Shown in pieces: positions 53,932-63,608 of a DNA stretch of 64,000 bases (within the stretch, counting starts at the first letter, position 1; the number at the start of each line of letters is the position of its first letter). The notes under the pieces are model-generated. The model did no database searches. It was not told the DNA's origin and worked only from the letters and a program-made list of their open reading frames with translations. The stretch covers positions 434,001 to 498,000 of the forward strand of contig NZ_SOEE01000002.1 in NCBI RefSeq assembly GCF_004366035.1. The letters are read 5' to 3'. The DNA is from Cytobacillus oceanisediminis (GTDB taxonomy: Bacteria; Bacillota; Bacilli; Bacillales; Cytobacillaceae). The position numbers and the translations under genes were made by a program.

Positions 53932-55651
53932 ATTTCTTAGTGACTTCCTTATTATTTAATGTTAATGCTGCCCAAGCTGTTTCATCTGCAAAGTACCTGC
54001 TCCAGCTTGCCACACCGGCCAAATTATATTTCTTTGCCAATTCAGCCCGTTTGGTTAATGATATTTCATCTTCAAGCCACACTTTATATGTGATTTTATC
54101 TTTTTCTGAAAAATGCTCAGCATAATTTTGCCCGCTTTCCGAATCATATACTGGGGTAACGTTGTTTTGACTGAGCCACTCTTTTACTTTACTCATAGAA
54201 AGTGCTTTAGAAGAAACATCCCCGTTTGATTTTTGTTCCCATAGTCTCGTATATAGCGGCACTCCCAATATTAATTTTTCATTAGGGACAATCTCCAGCA
54301 GATGTTTCAGGTTTTCTTCAACCCACGGCAGGCTCGCTACGCTTCCTGCAACCTGTGAGCTTCCCCAATGCTCATCATAAGCCATGACAACTAAATAATC
54401 TGCTATTCCGGCAAGTTTATCCCTTTCATAAAAAGCCGACCAATTACCGCTCGATGAAATGAATGTGATATCCAGAGACACGACTAAACCTGCTTCATGA
54501 AAGTACGGAGTTGCTTCCCTCACAAACTGTGTAATTAATGGCCCATCCTCCGGGTTAACATTTTCAATGTCTAGATTCACCCCATTCAATTCATACATTT
54601 GACTGAAATGCAGAAGCTGCCGAATCATATTCTGCCTTGTTTCAAAAGAACCAAATGCTTCATGTGTTAAATCAGGGTCAAATGCATTTGAAAACAAGCC
54701 CCATATTTGGTATCCCTGTTTTCGTGCCCACATTGAATAATCTTTCGAACCCAGGTTTTTGATGGAACCTTTTCCGTCCGCAAGCTCAAACCATGTTGGG
54801 GAAATGACATTGATGCCCGGCATCTTCGGGATTTTTGCAGTATTAGGGTTTTTTGTATATACAGCTTCCCAGGTCAGCTGTATAGGGCCTTCAAGTTCTG
54901 GCACTGTATACACAGATTCTTCAAGGGAAATAGCCATCTGTTTGCTCTCACCCTTTTTTATGTATTTTTTCTTCAAATAACCAGCTGTACCGTCTTCTTT
55001 TCTAATAAAATAGTAGTCTCCTTTTTCTTGTTCTATTAAAACATTTTCCTTTGGAGATACTGAAGCCGTGTACGGAGATTCCAGACTGTCTTCCGTCCGC
55101 AGCCGAAGCAATTCTTCATGAATATCATTTTCCTTCACCTTGCCGGAAACCATTGACTCCCCATTTTTGTGAACCCATATTGCCCCTGTATCAGAGAGAA
55201 TTGAATAAGTAATTGGATAGAAAGACAAAAGGGGCTCGATTGCCAAATATTTGTCATTTCCTATCTGTTTAGCAGCTGTAAAATCCAGTTTCCTAGGCTT
55301 ATCATTCACATAATAGCTCAAAGATTCAGACGGCATCTGCACTACTTTATTTTTTGTGGCGATTATGATGGATTGTGAGTCTTCATCAAAAATTATGCCT
55401 TCATCGACAAATTCCTGCAAAAACGATAATGGCAGGTAGATCGATTCACCTTCTATATAAGCATTACCGGCTTGTTTGCCCATAAACAATATCGGATGAT
55501 TTCCTTTAAAGTAAGATACCTTTTCCTTTGAAGCAAAAGGATATAAAATCATGAGTACGGTTGAAGTTATCAGTGTAAAAGCAAACAAAAGCCCCGCAAA
55601 AATAAGTTTTTTAGCGAAAGGCTTTTGTGGACTTGTTTCAATTTTATACAT
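53930..55651 (-). CDS. Glycoside hydrolase family 18 protein with copper-amine-oxidase-like N-domain
   Basis: 573 residues. A cytoplasmic basic start and one membrane segment (LIFAGLLFAFTLITSTVLMI) are followed by a stalk/copper-amine-oxidase-N-like domain (YLPLSFLQEFVDEGIIFDED), a short SH3-like part (DYYFIRKEDGTAGYLKKKYI) and a GH18 barrel with LNGVNLDIENVNPEDG, where the Glu is the catalytic acid, and YLVVMAYDEHWG. Similar to YaaH/SleL-type enzymes acting on peptidoglycan or spore cortex, but anchored to the membrane. Confidence 0.87.
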   Translation of the reverse strand: MYKIETSPQKPFAKKLIFAGLLFAFTLITSTVLMILYPFASKEKVSYFKGNHPILFMGKQAGNAYIEGESIYLPLSFLQEFVDEGIIFDEDSQSIIIATKNKVVQMPSESLSYYVNDKPRKLDFTAAKQIGNDKYLAIEPLLSFYPITYSILSDTGAIWVHKNGESMVSGKVKENDIHEELLRLRTEDSLESPYTASVSPKENVLIEQEKGDYYFIRKEDGTAGYLKKKYIKKGESKQMAISLEESVYTVPELEGPIQLTWEAVYTKNPNTAKIPKMPGINVISPTWFELADGKGSIKNLGSKDYSMWARKQGYQIWGLFSNAFDPDLTHEAFGSFETRQNMIRQLLHFSQMYELNGVNLDIENVNPEDGPLITQFVREATPYFHEAGLVVSLDITFISSSGNWSAFYERDKLAGIADYLVVMAYDEHWGSSQVAGSVASLPWVEENLKHLLEIVPNEKLILGVPLYTRLWEQKSNGDVSSKALSMSKVKEWLSQNNVTPVYDSESGQNYAEHFSEKDKITYKVWLEDEISLTKRAELAKKYNLAGVASWSRYFADETAWAALTLNNKEVTKK

Positions 55652-55778
55652 TCCTTTTCCTCCCTTACATCCATCGTATCGGAATAAACAGAAATTGGGA
55701 AGAAAATTTAGAATGTCTTCAACTTATTTCCACCCCTCCTATATAAAGAATGAATATAGGAAAGGTTTCAAGTTTTTA

Positions 55779-57224
55779 TCAGTATGTTGTAAAGTGAGTA
55801 AGATTCTGCAGTCTGTAAGTAAAATATTTTACCAACGGCATTTTTTCATTGGAAGGATAGTTCTTCGTATAAATTGCACCGTTATTATTCCAAAGCATAT
55901 TAAAATAGCTGTCGACATCCTTCATAACCTGGGATTGGTCAGAAGCGCTGATTTTTAAATTTGTCTCCAGGTTTAAATCATCCAGATTTCTTTTTGTAAA
56001 ATTTGCTGAACCAGCTATAATTGTACTATTTTCTTTGCCGGTTACATACATGATTTTCGAATGGTATTGCTCAAAGCCCGTATTGTACCATCTGATTTTT
56101 ATGTTTTCATGGCCTAATTTCTCTAATTCAGCAGCGACAGGTATATTGGGAAGCCCAATTTTCTCAGAGCCGAAAGCGTTCTGATTTGGATCCAGGATCA
56201 TTTTTACTTTAACTCCCCGATCAGCTGCATTCTTTAGAGAATCAACCACTTTCCGGTCAGCAAGATAGAACATGCCAAGCCAGATGGTTTCATCTCTGTC
56301 GACTTTATTGATTTCTTTAATAATGTGTTTATAGATTTTCCCTTCAGTCAGCACCTGGGCCTTAACAGTCCCGGTTTTTTTGCTGTCTTTAGGATTAAAA
56401 TCTGTCAATTTGCCTGTTGCTGAATAATCGACCACCGCCTGCTCGGTTTTTACGAGATCAGCCAGGATTGGCCCTTTTACTTCAAACGCGATATTTGAAT
56501 GATATCCGCTGGCATTGTGGGGATTTCCGGATGATACAATCCCTGTTTTCTCAGTTACAAAAACCTTCCGGTGATTTGCTTTAATATTCATGAGATCGAG
56601 ATATGACCGAAATGTCACATCAGGAGCATTTTCTGCGAGCGGATTGGGAAGCCAGCCTTTACCTCCCTGTCCAAGCCACTGTATAAATACACGCCAAAAT
56701 GCCGAATAAATTGGATTAGAATCTCTCAAAGGAACTAATGAAGTATAAACTACATTTATTCCATTCTCCTTCAGCTTCTTGAATTCGGGTACATTATGTG
56801 ATCCATATGTGCTGTTAATCCGATCTGTAATCACTGTAATATCCATACTGGGGTGGCTTTGTTTTTGTTCAATGAGCTTATCAGTTATTCTACCGCTAAT
56901 ATCCGGATAATCTTTATCCCCATCATTAAAACCATTGAATAAGAACATATCCATCACTATAAAATCCTCCGCCTCACCAATGGCTTCTAATATCCGCTTA
57001 AAGATCTGCTGATCGCTTTCTCTTCTGCCGTTATCTTTTTCAAAATTTAAATCGTATAAAAACTTAATATCTTCTACAGTGTAAACTTCCCCTTCAAAAG
57101 AAAGGCCTTTTGGCAATGGTTTATTGGACTGATAGATGATGGTTGCTGCCAATACCAGCACAAGGCTCAAAATAGGTATCCATACCGTTTTTCTATTTAA
57201 CTTTCCCAGAACCCTTTTCACCAT
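55779..57224 (-). CDS. Membrane-anchored phospholipase D-like protein
   Basis: 481 residues: one N-terminal membrane segment (VWIPILSLVLVLAATIIY), then two PLD repeats. Repeat one has NHRKVFVTEKTG and SSGNPHNAS; repeat two has YHSKIMYVTG and AGSANFTKRN. The His and Lys of both HKD motifs and the GSxN parts are present, but the Asp position of HxKxxxxD is Glu or Gly. It probably acts on the outer face of the membrane; cardiolipin synthase-like activity is uncertain. Confidence 0.82.
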   Translation of the reverse strand: MVKRVLGKLNRKTVWIPILSLVLVLAATIIYQSNKPLPKGLSFEGEVYTVEDIKFLYDLNFEKDNGRRESDQQIFKRILEAIGEAEDFIVMDMFLFNGFNDGDKDYPDISGRITDKLIEQKQSHPSMDITVITDRINSTYGSHNVPEFKKLKENGINVVYTSLVPLRDSNPIYSAFWRVFIQWLGQGGKGWLPNPLAENAPDVTFRSYLDLMNIKANHRKVFVTEKTGIVSSGNPHNASGYHSNIAFEVKGPILADLVKTEQAVVDYSATGKLTDFNPKDSKKTGTVKAQVLTEGKIYKHIIKEINKVDRDETIWLGMFYLADRKVVDSLKNAADRGVKVKMILDPNQNAFGSEKIGLPNIPVAAELEKLGHENIKIRWYNTGFEQYHSKIMYVTGKENSTIIAGSANFTKRNLDDLNLETNLKISASDQSQVMKDVDSYFNMLWNNNGAIYTKNYPSNEKMPLVKYFTYRLQNLTHFTTY

Positions 57225-57311
57225 GACTCCCCCTACCCTTTAGACTGCGATAACTATATATAGACCATTTTTGACTATAGTAAACTCATCTATTCGCCTT
57301 CACACAATTAA

Positions 57312-57338
57312 AAGACGAAGGCCTGTGCCTTCGCCTTT
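57312..57338 (-). terminator. Terminator after the DUF3243 gene
   Basis: AAAGaCGAAGGC and GCCTTCGcCTTT (57311-57322 with 57327-57338) form eleven pairs around one mismatch with a 4-base loop; on the minus strand CTTTTAATT follows. Confidence 0.78.
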
Positions 57339-57351
57339 AAAGATATATATT

Positions 57352-57675
57352 TTAACCTACAAGCTTTACCAGCATATGAGATAGTTTATGCTTTTCTTCT
57401 TCAGTTCCTACCTTCCACAGTTCCTGCAGAAGCTTTTCTTCCCGGTTTCTTGGATCTTCTTTGGAAGCCAGATAATCGCCTACCTTTTGAGCTGTGTTCG
57501 CGAGCTGTTCCTCATCCATGCCCATTTTCTGGCCCAGGGAGACCTTTCCGCTTAAATATTCTTTAAACCCGTCAAAGCTTGAAAGAATTTCATCTTTCTT
57601 TTCGCTTTCCATATTACTTAGCTTTTCCTCTACATTGCCTGCTTGTCCATTTACTTTATTCATATTCTGTTCCAT
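57352..57675 (-). CDS. DUF3243 protein
   Basis: 107 residues, helical and soluble. The region ILSSFDGFKEYLSGKVSLGQ and GMDEEQLANTAQKVGDYLA matches the DUF3243 (YmfJ-like) family common in Bacillus, function unknown. The N-terminal 25 residues are an additional Asn/Glu-rich extension. AAAGGAGAG precedes the ATG. Confidence 0.83.
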   Translation of the reverse strand: MEQNMNKVNGQAGNVEEKLSNMESEKKDEILSSFDGFKEYLSGKVSLGQKMGMDEEQLANTAQKVGDYLASKEDPRNREEKLLQELWKVGTEEEKHKLSHMLVKLVG

Positions 57676-57872
57676 GCTTGAATCTCTCCTTTAAATGGAT
57701 TTGATTACTGTGACAATCTACTAATACCCGCTGTTAATCATATCAAACACAAGCCGGAGAGTTTGAAAAGCCTCGCTGAAAATAAATTGGACAACTTTTT
57801 ATTTGCACATGGTATGCTGGTTTGCTCACATGGTACAATATACTAACATAGAAAGTATGAAGGAGAGTTTTT

Positions 57873-58457
57873 ATGATTTATGGAATTATCATTATTTTAG
57901 CTTACTTACTTGGCTCCATTCCTTCTGGTTTAATTGTAGGAAAACTTTTTTATGGAGTGGATATCCGTGAGCATGGCAGCGGAAATTTAGGCGGTACCAA
58001 TACTTTCCGGACCCTTGGAGTTAAGGCCGGCATGATTGTGACCGTAGCTGATATCTTAAAAGGCACCCTTGCTGCATCGCTGCCCTTTTTCTTTGGATCG
58101 GACATGCATCATCTTGCTGCAGGCGTTTTTGCAGTTATTGGGCACATGTATCCGCTGTTTGCCGGCTTTCGCGGTGGAAAAGCAGTCGCTACATCAGGGG
58201 GAGTGCTGTTAGCCTATGTACCCTTAATGTTTCTTATCATATTGGGTGTTTTCTTTCTAAGCCTTTACATAACAAAGTACGTGTCCTTGTCCTCTATTCT
58301 GGCAGCACTGGCATCCATCATTTACGCACTAATTATATGGGACATTCCACTAATTATAGTAGTATCTATACTTGGCATCTTTGTTATTTACAGACATAGG
58401 GAAAATATTAAACGAATCAGGGATAAAACCGAGCCCAAAATAAAATGGCTTGGCTGA
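57873..58457 (+). CDS. plsY: Acyl-phosphate:glycerol-3-phosphate acyltransferase PlsY
   Basis: 194 residues with five hydrophobic segments. Family motifs are in order: [49 protein letters not shown] and, near the end, [17 protein letters not shown]. It makes lysophosphatidate at the membrane. AAGGAGAG precedes ATG 57873. It marks the return to conserved Bacillus gene order after the purine island. Confidence 0.95.
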   Translation: MIYGIIIILAYLLGSIPSGLIVGKLFYGVDIREHGSGNLGGTNTFRTLGVKAGMIVTVADILKGTLAASLPFFFGSDMHHLAAGVFAVIGHMYPLFAGFRGGKAVATSGGVLLAYVPLMFLIILGVFFLSLYITKYVSLSSILAALASIIYALIIWDIPLIIVVSILGIFVIYRHRENIKRIRDKTEPKIKWLG

Positions 58458-58478
58458 AAACCAGCCAGCAAAACCATG

Positions 58479-58508
58479 CAGCAGACTAGGTCTGCTGTAT
58501 TTTTTTTA
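58479..58508 (+). terminator. Terminator after plsY
   Basis: CAGCAGAC/GTCTGCTG (58479-58486 with 58490-58497), 3-base loop, then TATTTTTTTT. Confidence 0.88.
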
Positions 58509-58731
58509 TCTTATTTTCTATGTTTGAATTATTTTCTGATATTTCAGTCTAGTTTATCTGAATAAAGTATTAAAGTAATATTATACTAATTACAAAGGCC
58601 TAGAGACTAAGACCATAAAGGTTTATAAGGTCAATTTTTATACATAAAGAAACATAAATTGATATCTTTCGCCATACATTAGTTTAGGCTGAAATTTCAG
58701 CCAAAAACGTTAAAGTTAGGATGAATAATAA

Positions 58732-59814
58732 ATGGATAAAACTCAGGCGCTGCTGGAAAACGTTTCCTTCCCATACTTTTTCATTGATCATAACTTACGA
58801 ATACTCACTTCATCATTAATAAGTGCTGAAGGTGTGTTTACTGAATTACTGGCATCAGAAGATATCAGCAGATTCAACAATCTATTAAAGAAAAACGAGT
58901 CTGGCATTTTTAAACTTATAATAGGTAATAGCATACTTCCATATAGAATTTATCTGGAAAAAGATGAAGCTGCTCACTATCATCTTTTTTGTTTTCCCCT
59001 CTCTTCAGAAGAGGAAAAACTAAGAAAGATGGCAGAGCACATGCAAAAGAAGCTGCACCGCGTTAATCACCAATTAAAAGAAAAAAAGAAACACTTAAAT
59101 ACCGTGAAAGAGATTAAAGAAACTGTTTTGATATCTGATTATTCAGCTGATGCTGGACAGCTAGCAGGTATTGCACATGAGATCCGGAATCCGCTAACAA
59201 CTGTAAAAGGATTTTTACAGCTTTTGAAGCCTTATTTGTTGGAAATTGGAAAAGAACAGTACGCTGAGATTGCAATTGAAGAACTTAATCGGGCAAATGA
59301 TATCATATATGAATTCTTAAATGCATCAAAACCTCCTCAAAACATAAGAAATGAAATAGAAGTCAACCGATTAATTAAGGAAATGGAAATATTTTTCGAA
59401 AGCGAGGCACATATAAGAAATATTAGCCTTTCTGTATGCCTCTGCCCTAATAATCCCATTTTCTATGGTGATGTGAAGCAGATAAAGCAGGTCCTGATCA
59501 ATATTATTAGAAATGCAATGGAAGCCTGTGAAGGTATTCCTGCTTCAGAAGGAAAAATAGAACTTAAAGCAAAAGCCCTTAACCAAAAGGTATACATCAC
59601 CATCCATGATAATGGATCGGGAATGACAGATAGAACAATAAGCGAATTGTTTGTCCCATTTTATACAACAAAAGAAAAAGGAACCGGCATCGGTCTATCC
59701 ATATGCCAAAAAATAATTGAAGGGCATGATGGCAAGATTAATGTCCAATCGAAAATGTCACATGGCACTGTCTTTGAAATTGAACTCCCGATGATCATCA
59801 ATAATAGTTATTAA
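58732..59814 (+). CDS. Soluble sensor histidine kinase
   Basis: 360 residues with no membrane segment. A PAS-like N-terminal region (residues 1-95) and a coiled coil (KKLHRVNHQLKEKKKHLNTV) lead to a HisKA domain with His149 in GIAHEIRNPLTTVKGFLQLL and a HATPase_c domain with an N box around IRNAMEACEG, DNGSGMTD and GTGIGLSICQKII. It resembles the sporulation kinase KinE/KinA group in layout. No response regulator lies next to it, consistent with an orphan phosphorelay kinase. Confidence 0.9.
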   Translation: MDKTQALLENVSFPYFFIDHNLRILTSSLISAEGVFTELLASEDISRFNNLLKKNESGIFKLIIGNSILPYRIYLEKDEAAHYHLFCFPLSSEEEKLRKMAEHMQKKLHRVNHQLKEKKKHLNTVKEIKETVLISDYSADAGQLAGIAHEIRNPLTTVKGFLQLLKPYLLEIGKEQYAEIAIEELNRANDIIYEFLNASKPPQNIRNEIEVNRLIKEMEIFFESEAHIRNISLSVCLCPNNPIFYGDVKQIKQVLINIIRNAMEACEGIPASEGKIELKAKALNQKVYITIHDNGSGMTDRTISELFVPFYTTKEKGTGIGLSICQKIIEGHDGKINVQSKMSHGTVFEIELPMIINNSY

Positions 59815-59960
59815 ATATATTTGTAAAACAAATATCAATGCAAATCGAATTATGACATTTAAAATAAAAAATAGCAGAAAAATGATGAAAATTGAAAAAT
59901 TTCATAGTAAAATTAGACTATTAATATATCTTGATACTCTATATTAAGGGGATAATTTTT

Positions 59961-61121
59961 ATGAAATTCAGTAAAGCCTTCTTACTATCCACAGCCATCG
60001 GTACAATGTTAATTATTAGTTCGGCCTTATTCATCTATCAATTGCACACCGAGAATAAAGCGGAGGCAGCTGAAGCAAAACCTGCTAAATTGCATATGGT
60101 AAACAGAGAAACCACAGCGGTTAATAAAATGCTTACAGAGAAGGCTACATTGGGAGCAATTGGCGACATACTTATTCATGACAGGGTGTATAATGTTGCA
60201 AAAACCAAAACAGGCTTTGATTTCAAGCCAATGTTTGAACATGCAAAAACACTATTAAAAACGCCCGACATCCTGCTTGCCAACCAAGAGACTATATTGG
60301 GAGGTCCGGAAATAGGAATTTCCAGTTACCCCATGTTCAATAGCCCCCAGGAGGTTGGAGACGCCCTCATTGAGGCTGGTGTTGACATTGTTTCAACTGC
60401 CAATAACCATTCACTCGATAAGGGAGAAAAAGGATTGAAAACATCCCTGGATTATTTGGATCAGATAGGGCTGCCACATGTGGGAACGAACAGAACACCC
60501 AGTGAACAGCAAACCTTGAAAGTAATAAACAAAAACGGAATTAAAGTTGCTTATCTTTCTTACACATATGGTACAAACGGAATTCCCGTTCCGGCAGGAA
60601 AAGATTATCTCGTAAACCTCATTGATAGAACAGCAATGAAAGAGGAAATTAACCGGGCAAAAGATGCAGCTGACGTAGTTGTTATGAGCATGCATTGGGG
60701 AAATGAATACCAGCTTCAGCCCACAGAGGAACAAAAGGAACTGGCAGAGGTCCTCGCAAATGATGGTGTAGACATTATTTTCGGACACCATCCACATGTA
60801 CTGCAGCCAATGGAATGGATTGACAGGAAAGACGGACGGAAATCTCTTGTTGTATACTCTCTAGGCAATTTTTTATCCGGCCAGATTAATGATTACAAAG
60901 ACATAGGCGGTATTGCAACTGTGGAGATTACGAAATATATTGATCAAAACGGGGTCGATATTGAACTTTCCAATCCGGGTTTCATCCCGACATACGTAAG
61001 TAATATACAGCAAAAAAAATATCGGGTAGTACCGTTGAAGGATGCTGGCGGCTATGGCCTTCCCAATGCAGAGTCCAAATACAACGAAATTATGACACAT
61101 ATGCTCGATCATGTTCAATAA
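59961..61121 (+). CDS. CapA-family metallophosphatase-like envelope protein
   Basis: 386 residues from ATG 59961 (AAGGGG upstream; an in-frame extension to 59931 lacks one). An N-terminal signal/anchor (LLSTAIGTMLIISSALFIY) precedes a CapA domain: LGAIGDILIHDRVY, NQETILGG, STANNHSLDKGEKGL, SMHWGNEY and FGHHPHVLQP. CapA proteins belong to poly-gamma-glutamate or capsule systems, but other pgs genes are absent, so substrate is unknown. Confidence 0.88.
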   Translation: MKFSKAFLLSTAIGTMLIISSALFIYQLHTENKAEAAEAKPAKLHMVNRETTAVNKMLTEKATLGAIGDILIHDRVYNVAKTKTGFDFKPMFEHAKTLLKTPDILLANQETILGGPEIGISSYPMFNSPQEVGDALIEAGVDIVSTANNHSLDKGEKGLKTSLDYLDQIGLPHVGTNRTPSEQQTLKVINKNGIKVAYLSYTYGTNGIPVPAGKDYLVNLIDRTAMKEEINRAKDAADVVVMSMHWGNEYQLQPTEEQKELAEVLANDGVDIIFGHHPHVLQPMEWIDRKDGRKSLVVYSLGNFLSGQINDYKDIGGIATVEITKYIDQNGVDIELSNPGFIPTYVSNIQQKKYRVVPLKDAGGYGLPNAESKYNEIMTHMLDHVQ

Positions 61122-61146
61122 AGCGCTTTTTGGCGCTTTTTTTTGT
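61121..61146 (+). terminator. Terminator after the CapA-family gene
   Basis: AAAGCGC/GCGCTTT (61121-61127 with 61134-61140) and a long T run. Confidence 0.85.
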
Positions 61147-61188
61147 GTAAAAATGGTAAAATATTTTGTAGATAGAGGAGGTTAAATC

Positions 61189-62001
61189 ATGAAAACCGCT
61201 TATGTTACTAAGTCTTTTCCTTATTTGCAATTATGTATTTTCATAGCAGCAATATTGCTATTTCAATACAAACTTTTTGCTTTCGCTTTCATGCTTTCTT
61301 TTGGGCTTATCATTTTTTTACTATTCATTTCAAAGCGGGAGCGTGTTTTTTCCTGGATCATTGCAGGGTATTTAACAGGGAGTCTACTGTTTCTATATGG
61401 CGATAAATTGCTTGATGCACTGCCGTTTCAACACTCCATATTAATGATTTTCAATCGGATTCTACTGTTGATCCCTATCATTCTTCTTGTTTATATCTCA
61501 AAAAAATTTAATAAAACTGCCATCCCTTTTTGGCGGAAGCCGGATTGGAATTCCCATATATTTTTTCCATTCATATGGAGCGGCTTTCATTCATTAAAAA
61601 TAAAATACTTTCTTCTGATTGCTATCATGATTAATTTTGCTTCATTTGCCTATTCAATTTTTTCAGCGGAAAACTCCTTAACCAGGGACTTTCTCATATT
61701 CCTGATTGGCTTCTCCATCATTAATGGAATGATGGAAGAGCTTTTGTGGAGGGGAATCATTTTATCTAGAATGTTGGAGCTTTCAGGAGAAAAGGCAGCT
61801 GTACTTTTTTCTGGGCTGGCGTTTGGTTTTTCGCATATAATGCTGGGCTACTCTTTTATCTCATGTCTGCTGTTTGCATTTGGAGGAGTTTTTTATGCTG
61901 CCATTACAGTTAAATCCCGAAGCATTTTTCCAGCTGTCATATGGCATATTGCCATGAATCTTTTTATGATTCTAAGCGGATTCATCCCTTTTTCAGGTTA
62001 A
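61189..62001 (+). CDS. CPBP-family intramembrane protease
   Basis: 270 residues, about eight hydrophobic segments. The CPBP (Abi) motifs are NGMMEELLWRGIIL (EExxxR), FGFSHIMLGYSF (FxxxH) and VIWHIAMN (HxxxN). The motifs are complete, so an active membrane metalloprotease is expected. Substrate unknown. Preceded by AGAGGAGG. Confidence 0.9.
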   Translation: MKTAYVTKSFPYLQLCIFIAAILLFQYKLFAFAFMLSFGLIIFLLFISKRERVFSWIIAGYLTGSLLFLYGDKLLDALPFQHSILMIFNRILLLIPIILLVYISKKFNKTAIPFWRKPDWNSHIFFPFIWSGFHSLKIKYFLLIAIMINFASFAYSIFSAENSLTRDFLIFLIGFSIINGMMEELLWRGIILSRMLELSGEKAAVLFSGLAFGFSHIMLGYSFISCLLFAFGGVFYAAITVKSRSIFPAVIWHIAMNLFMILSGFIPFSG

Positions 62002-62004
62002 AAG

Positions 62005-62037
62005 AAGGACTGCTGACAGCAGCAAGTCCTTTTTTAT
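62005..62037. terminator. Terminator after the CPBP gene
   Basis: AAGGACT/AGTCCTT outer stem (62005-62011 with 62025-62031) with an inner GCTG/CAGC stem, then T's. The convergent small membrane protein gene ends 50 bases away. Confidence 0.85.
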
Positions 62038-62088
62038 GTGTTGGATTTAATATGCATAGATGGATAAACATCATACTTTGCCAAATTA

Positions 62089-62349
62089 TTAATGTCCTCC
62101 TCCAAATACCAGCTCCTGAAGAAAAATCATGCCAACAGAAAGCAAAACCAAAACGGCCACCAGGGGGACGAAAAGATTTTTGCTTTTATGAAAGATAAAT
62201 GTAAGGGCAAAATACAAAAAAGCTGATACAGTTAAAAAAAGCCCTGATTCAGTTAATTTTTTAGCACCATCGGCTTGAATGAACACCTGGAGGGCTATGC
62301 CTGTAAACAGAACGGCACCTAAGATATTAAAAAAACGAAATGAATTCAC
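62089..62349 (-). CDS. Small three-helix membrane protein
   Basis: 86 residues with three hydrophobic segments (FNILGAVLFTGIALQVFI, LFLTVSAFLYFALTFIF, LFVPLVAVLVLLSVGMIFL) and a short Gly-rich tail ending GGGH. No family recognised. Its start lies just upstream of, and divergent from, the HesB-like gene region. Confidence 0.65.
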   Translation of the reverse strand: MNSFRFFNILGAVLFTGIALQVFIQADGAKKLTESGLFLTVSAFLYFALTFIFHKSKNLFVPLVAVLVLLSVGMIFLQELVFGGGH

Positions 62350-62447
62350 CTTATCACCCCATCAATTCATTTTACGAAAACATTTTATTCGCGCATAAAG
62401 TAAAACTGGCCTATAATATGACTATCACCCAGGAGGAGGAATTTCAT

Positions 62448-62741
62448 ATGAACATACATATTGAAGATCAGGCTGCCCAATGGTATCAGGAAGAAATGCT
62501 CTTGAATAAGGGTGACTTCGTCCGCTTTTTTGCAAGATATGGCGGCTGCAGTACTGTCCAGCAAGGATTCTCATTAGGAGTCTCTAATGAACACCCACAT
62601 AATGCAGGAGTCCAGACTGAAAAAAACGGAATTACTTACTTTATTGAAGAAAAGGACATATGGTACTTTGATAATCATGATTTATTCGTGACATTTAATG
62701 AGAAAGCACAGGAACCTGAATTCAAATATAACAATGGGTAA
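62448..62741 (+). CDS. yneR: HesB-like protein (YneR family)
   Basis: 97 residues from ATG 62448 (CAGGAGGAGG upstream; upstream in-frame starts would run through the ribosome site). IHIEDQAAQWYQEEMLLNKG, VRFFARYGGCS and GFSLGVSNEHP match the YneR/HesB-related family, which has the HesB fold but a single Cys (Cys in YGGCS) instead of the Fe-S carrier triad. Function unproven; neighbour of YneQ and YneP-like genes as in Bacillus subtilis. Confidence 0.85.
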   Translation: MNIHIEDQAAQWYQEEMLLNKGDFVRFFARYGGCSTVQQGFSLGVSNEHPHNAGVQTEKNGITYFIEEKDIWYFDNHDLFVTFNEKAQEPEFKYNNG

Positions 62742-62772
62742 AAGAAGCAGATTCGGCCTGCTTCTTTTTTTT
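62741..62772 (+). terminator. Terminator after yneR
   Basis: AAAGAAGCAG/CTGCTTCTTT (62741-62750 with 62758-62767) followed by more T. Confidence 0.87.
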
Positions 62773-62835
62773 CAAAAGATAAGAATAAATTCTGAAGTTA
62801 GATAACTGTCCAGCTCCGGGCGCCTTCCGCTTTTC

Positions 62836-63135
62836 TTATAGCAGCCGTTCCAGCTGCTCCCAGAGCTTCTCCTTTTGAAGGATTTCTTTCTGCCTGGCAC
62901 CAATCAAATCATAGTGCGAGTACCCATCATTACGATAGTCAATCCACTCAGGCTTCAGGCCATGTACTTCTCCCCATTCTATCAATTTCTTCAGATCCGA
63001 ACACCCGACCTTTGTGACTGTTTTACAGCCCGGGAAGCGATCATCAATCCAATAATGGGTTAAAAAAGCAATTTCTCCACGATCTATTTTCATCTTCCAT
63101 TCTTGAAGATCTTTTCTGCGAAGACCGAATGCCAT
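62836..63135 (-). CDS. yneQ: YneQ-like small protein
   Basis: 99 residues, MAFGLRRKDLQEWKMKIDRG at the start, HYWIDDRFPGCKTVTKVGC in the middle and a helical end. It matches YneQ of Bacillus in length and position between yneP and yneR. Function unknown. Confidence 0.78.
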   Translation of the reverse strand: MAFGLRRKDLQEWKMKIDRGEIAFLTHYWIDDRFPGCKTVTKVGCSDLKKLIEWGEVHGLKPEWIDYRNDGYSHYDLIGARQKEILQKEKLWEQLERLL

Positions 63136-63168
63136 ATATTTTCTCCATCCTTTAAGCAGTAAGCAAAA

Positions 63169-63606
63169 TTATTTGACAGCACTCTCAGGCTGCTTTTTAG
63201 CTTCTTCGTATGCTTCATGCCAATCAGGATATTTCTTTTTAATTGAGATCGGCCGGAAATTATCCTTTTTGACACAAACATGCTTGGACAAGCCTGTTAC
63301 CGCAAGATCTCCTTCATCATTGTAAATCTCATATCCATAGCTGACGCGGAACCCGTCATACTCTTCAATCCAGGTTTTTATCGTCGCGGTTTGACCATAG
63401 CGCAATGGTTTTTTGTAGGAAGCCAGGATATCCAGAACAGGCGAAATGATGCCATCCTTCTCCATTTCAGCATAACTGAACCCCAGATCTTTTATGATCT
63501 GTGTCCGGCCAAGCTCCATCCATACCAGATAATTGGCGTGATACACGACTCCCATTTGATCTGTTTCTGCATATCTTACTTCTATTTCTTTTGTTGAAAT
63601 GAGCAT
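63169..63606 (-). CDS. yneP: Acyl-CoA thioesterase of the YbgC/YneP hot-dog type
   Basis: 145 residues. The catalytic block VRYAETDQMGVVYHANYLVWMELGR in part is the YbgC/4HBT signature, with Asp in ETDQMGVVYHANY as the expected catalytic residue, followed by DLGFSYAEMEKDG. It hydrolyses acyl-CoA thioesters. Stop lies 33 bases from the yneQ start; the two may be cotranscribed. Confidence 0.9.
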   Translation of the reverse strand: MLISTKEIEVRYAETDQMGVVYHANYLVWMELGRTQIIKDLGFSYAEMEKDGIISPVLDILASYKKPLRYGQTATIKTWIEEYDGFRVSYGYEIYNDEGDLAVTGLSKHVCVKKDNFRPISIKKKYPDWHEAYEEAKKQPESAVK

Positions 63607-63608
63607 CC

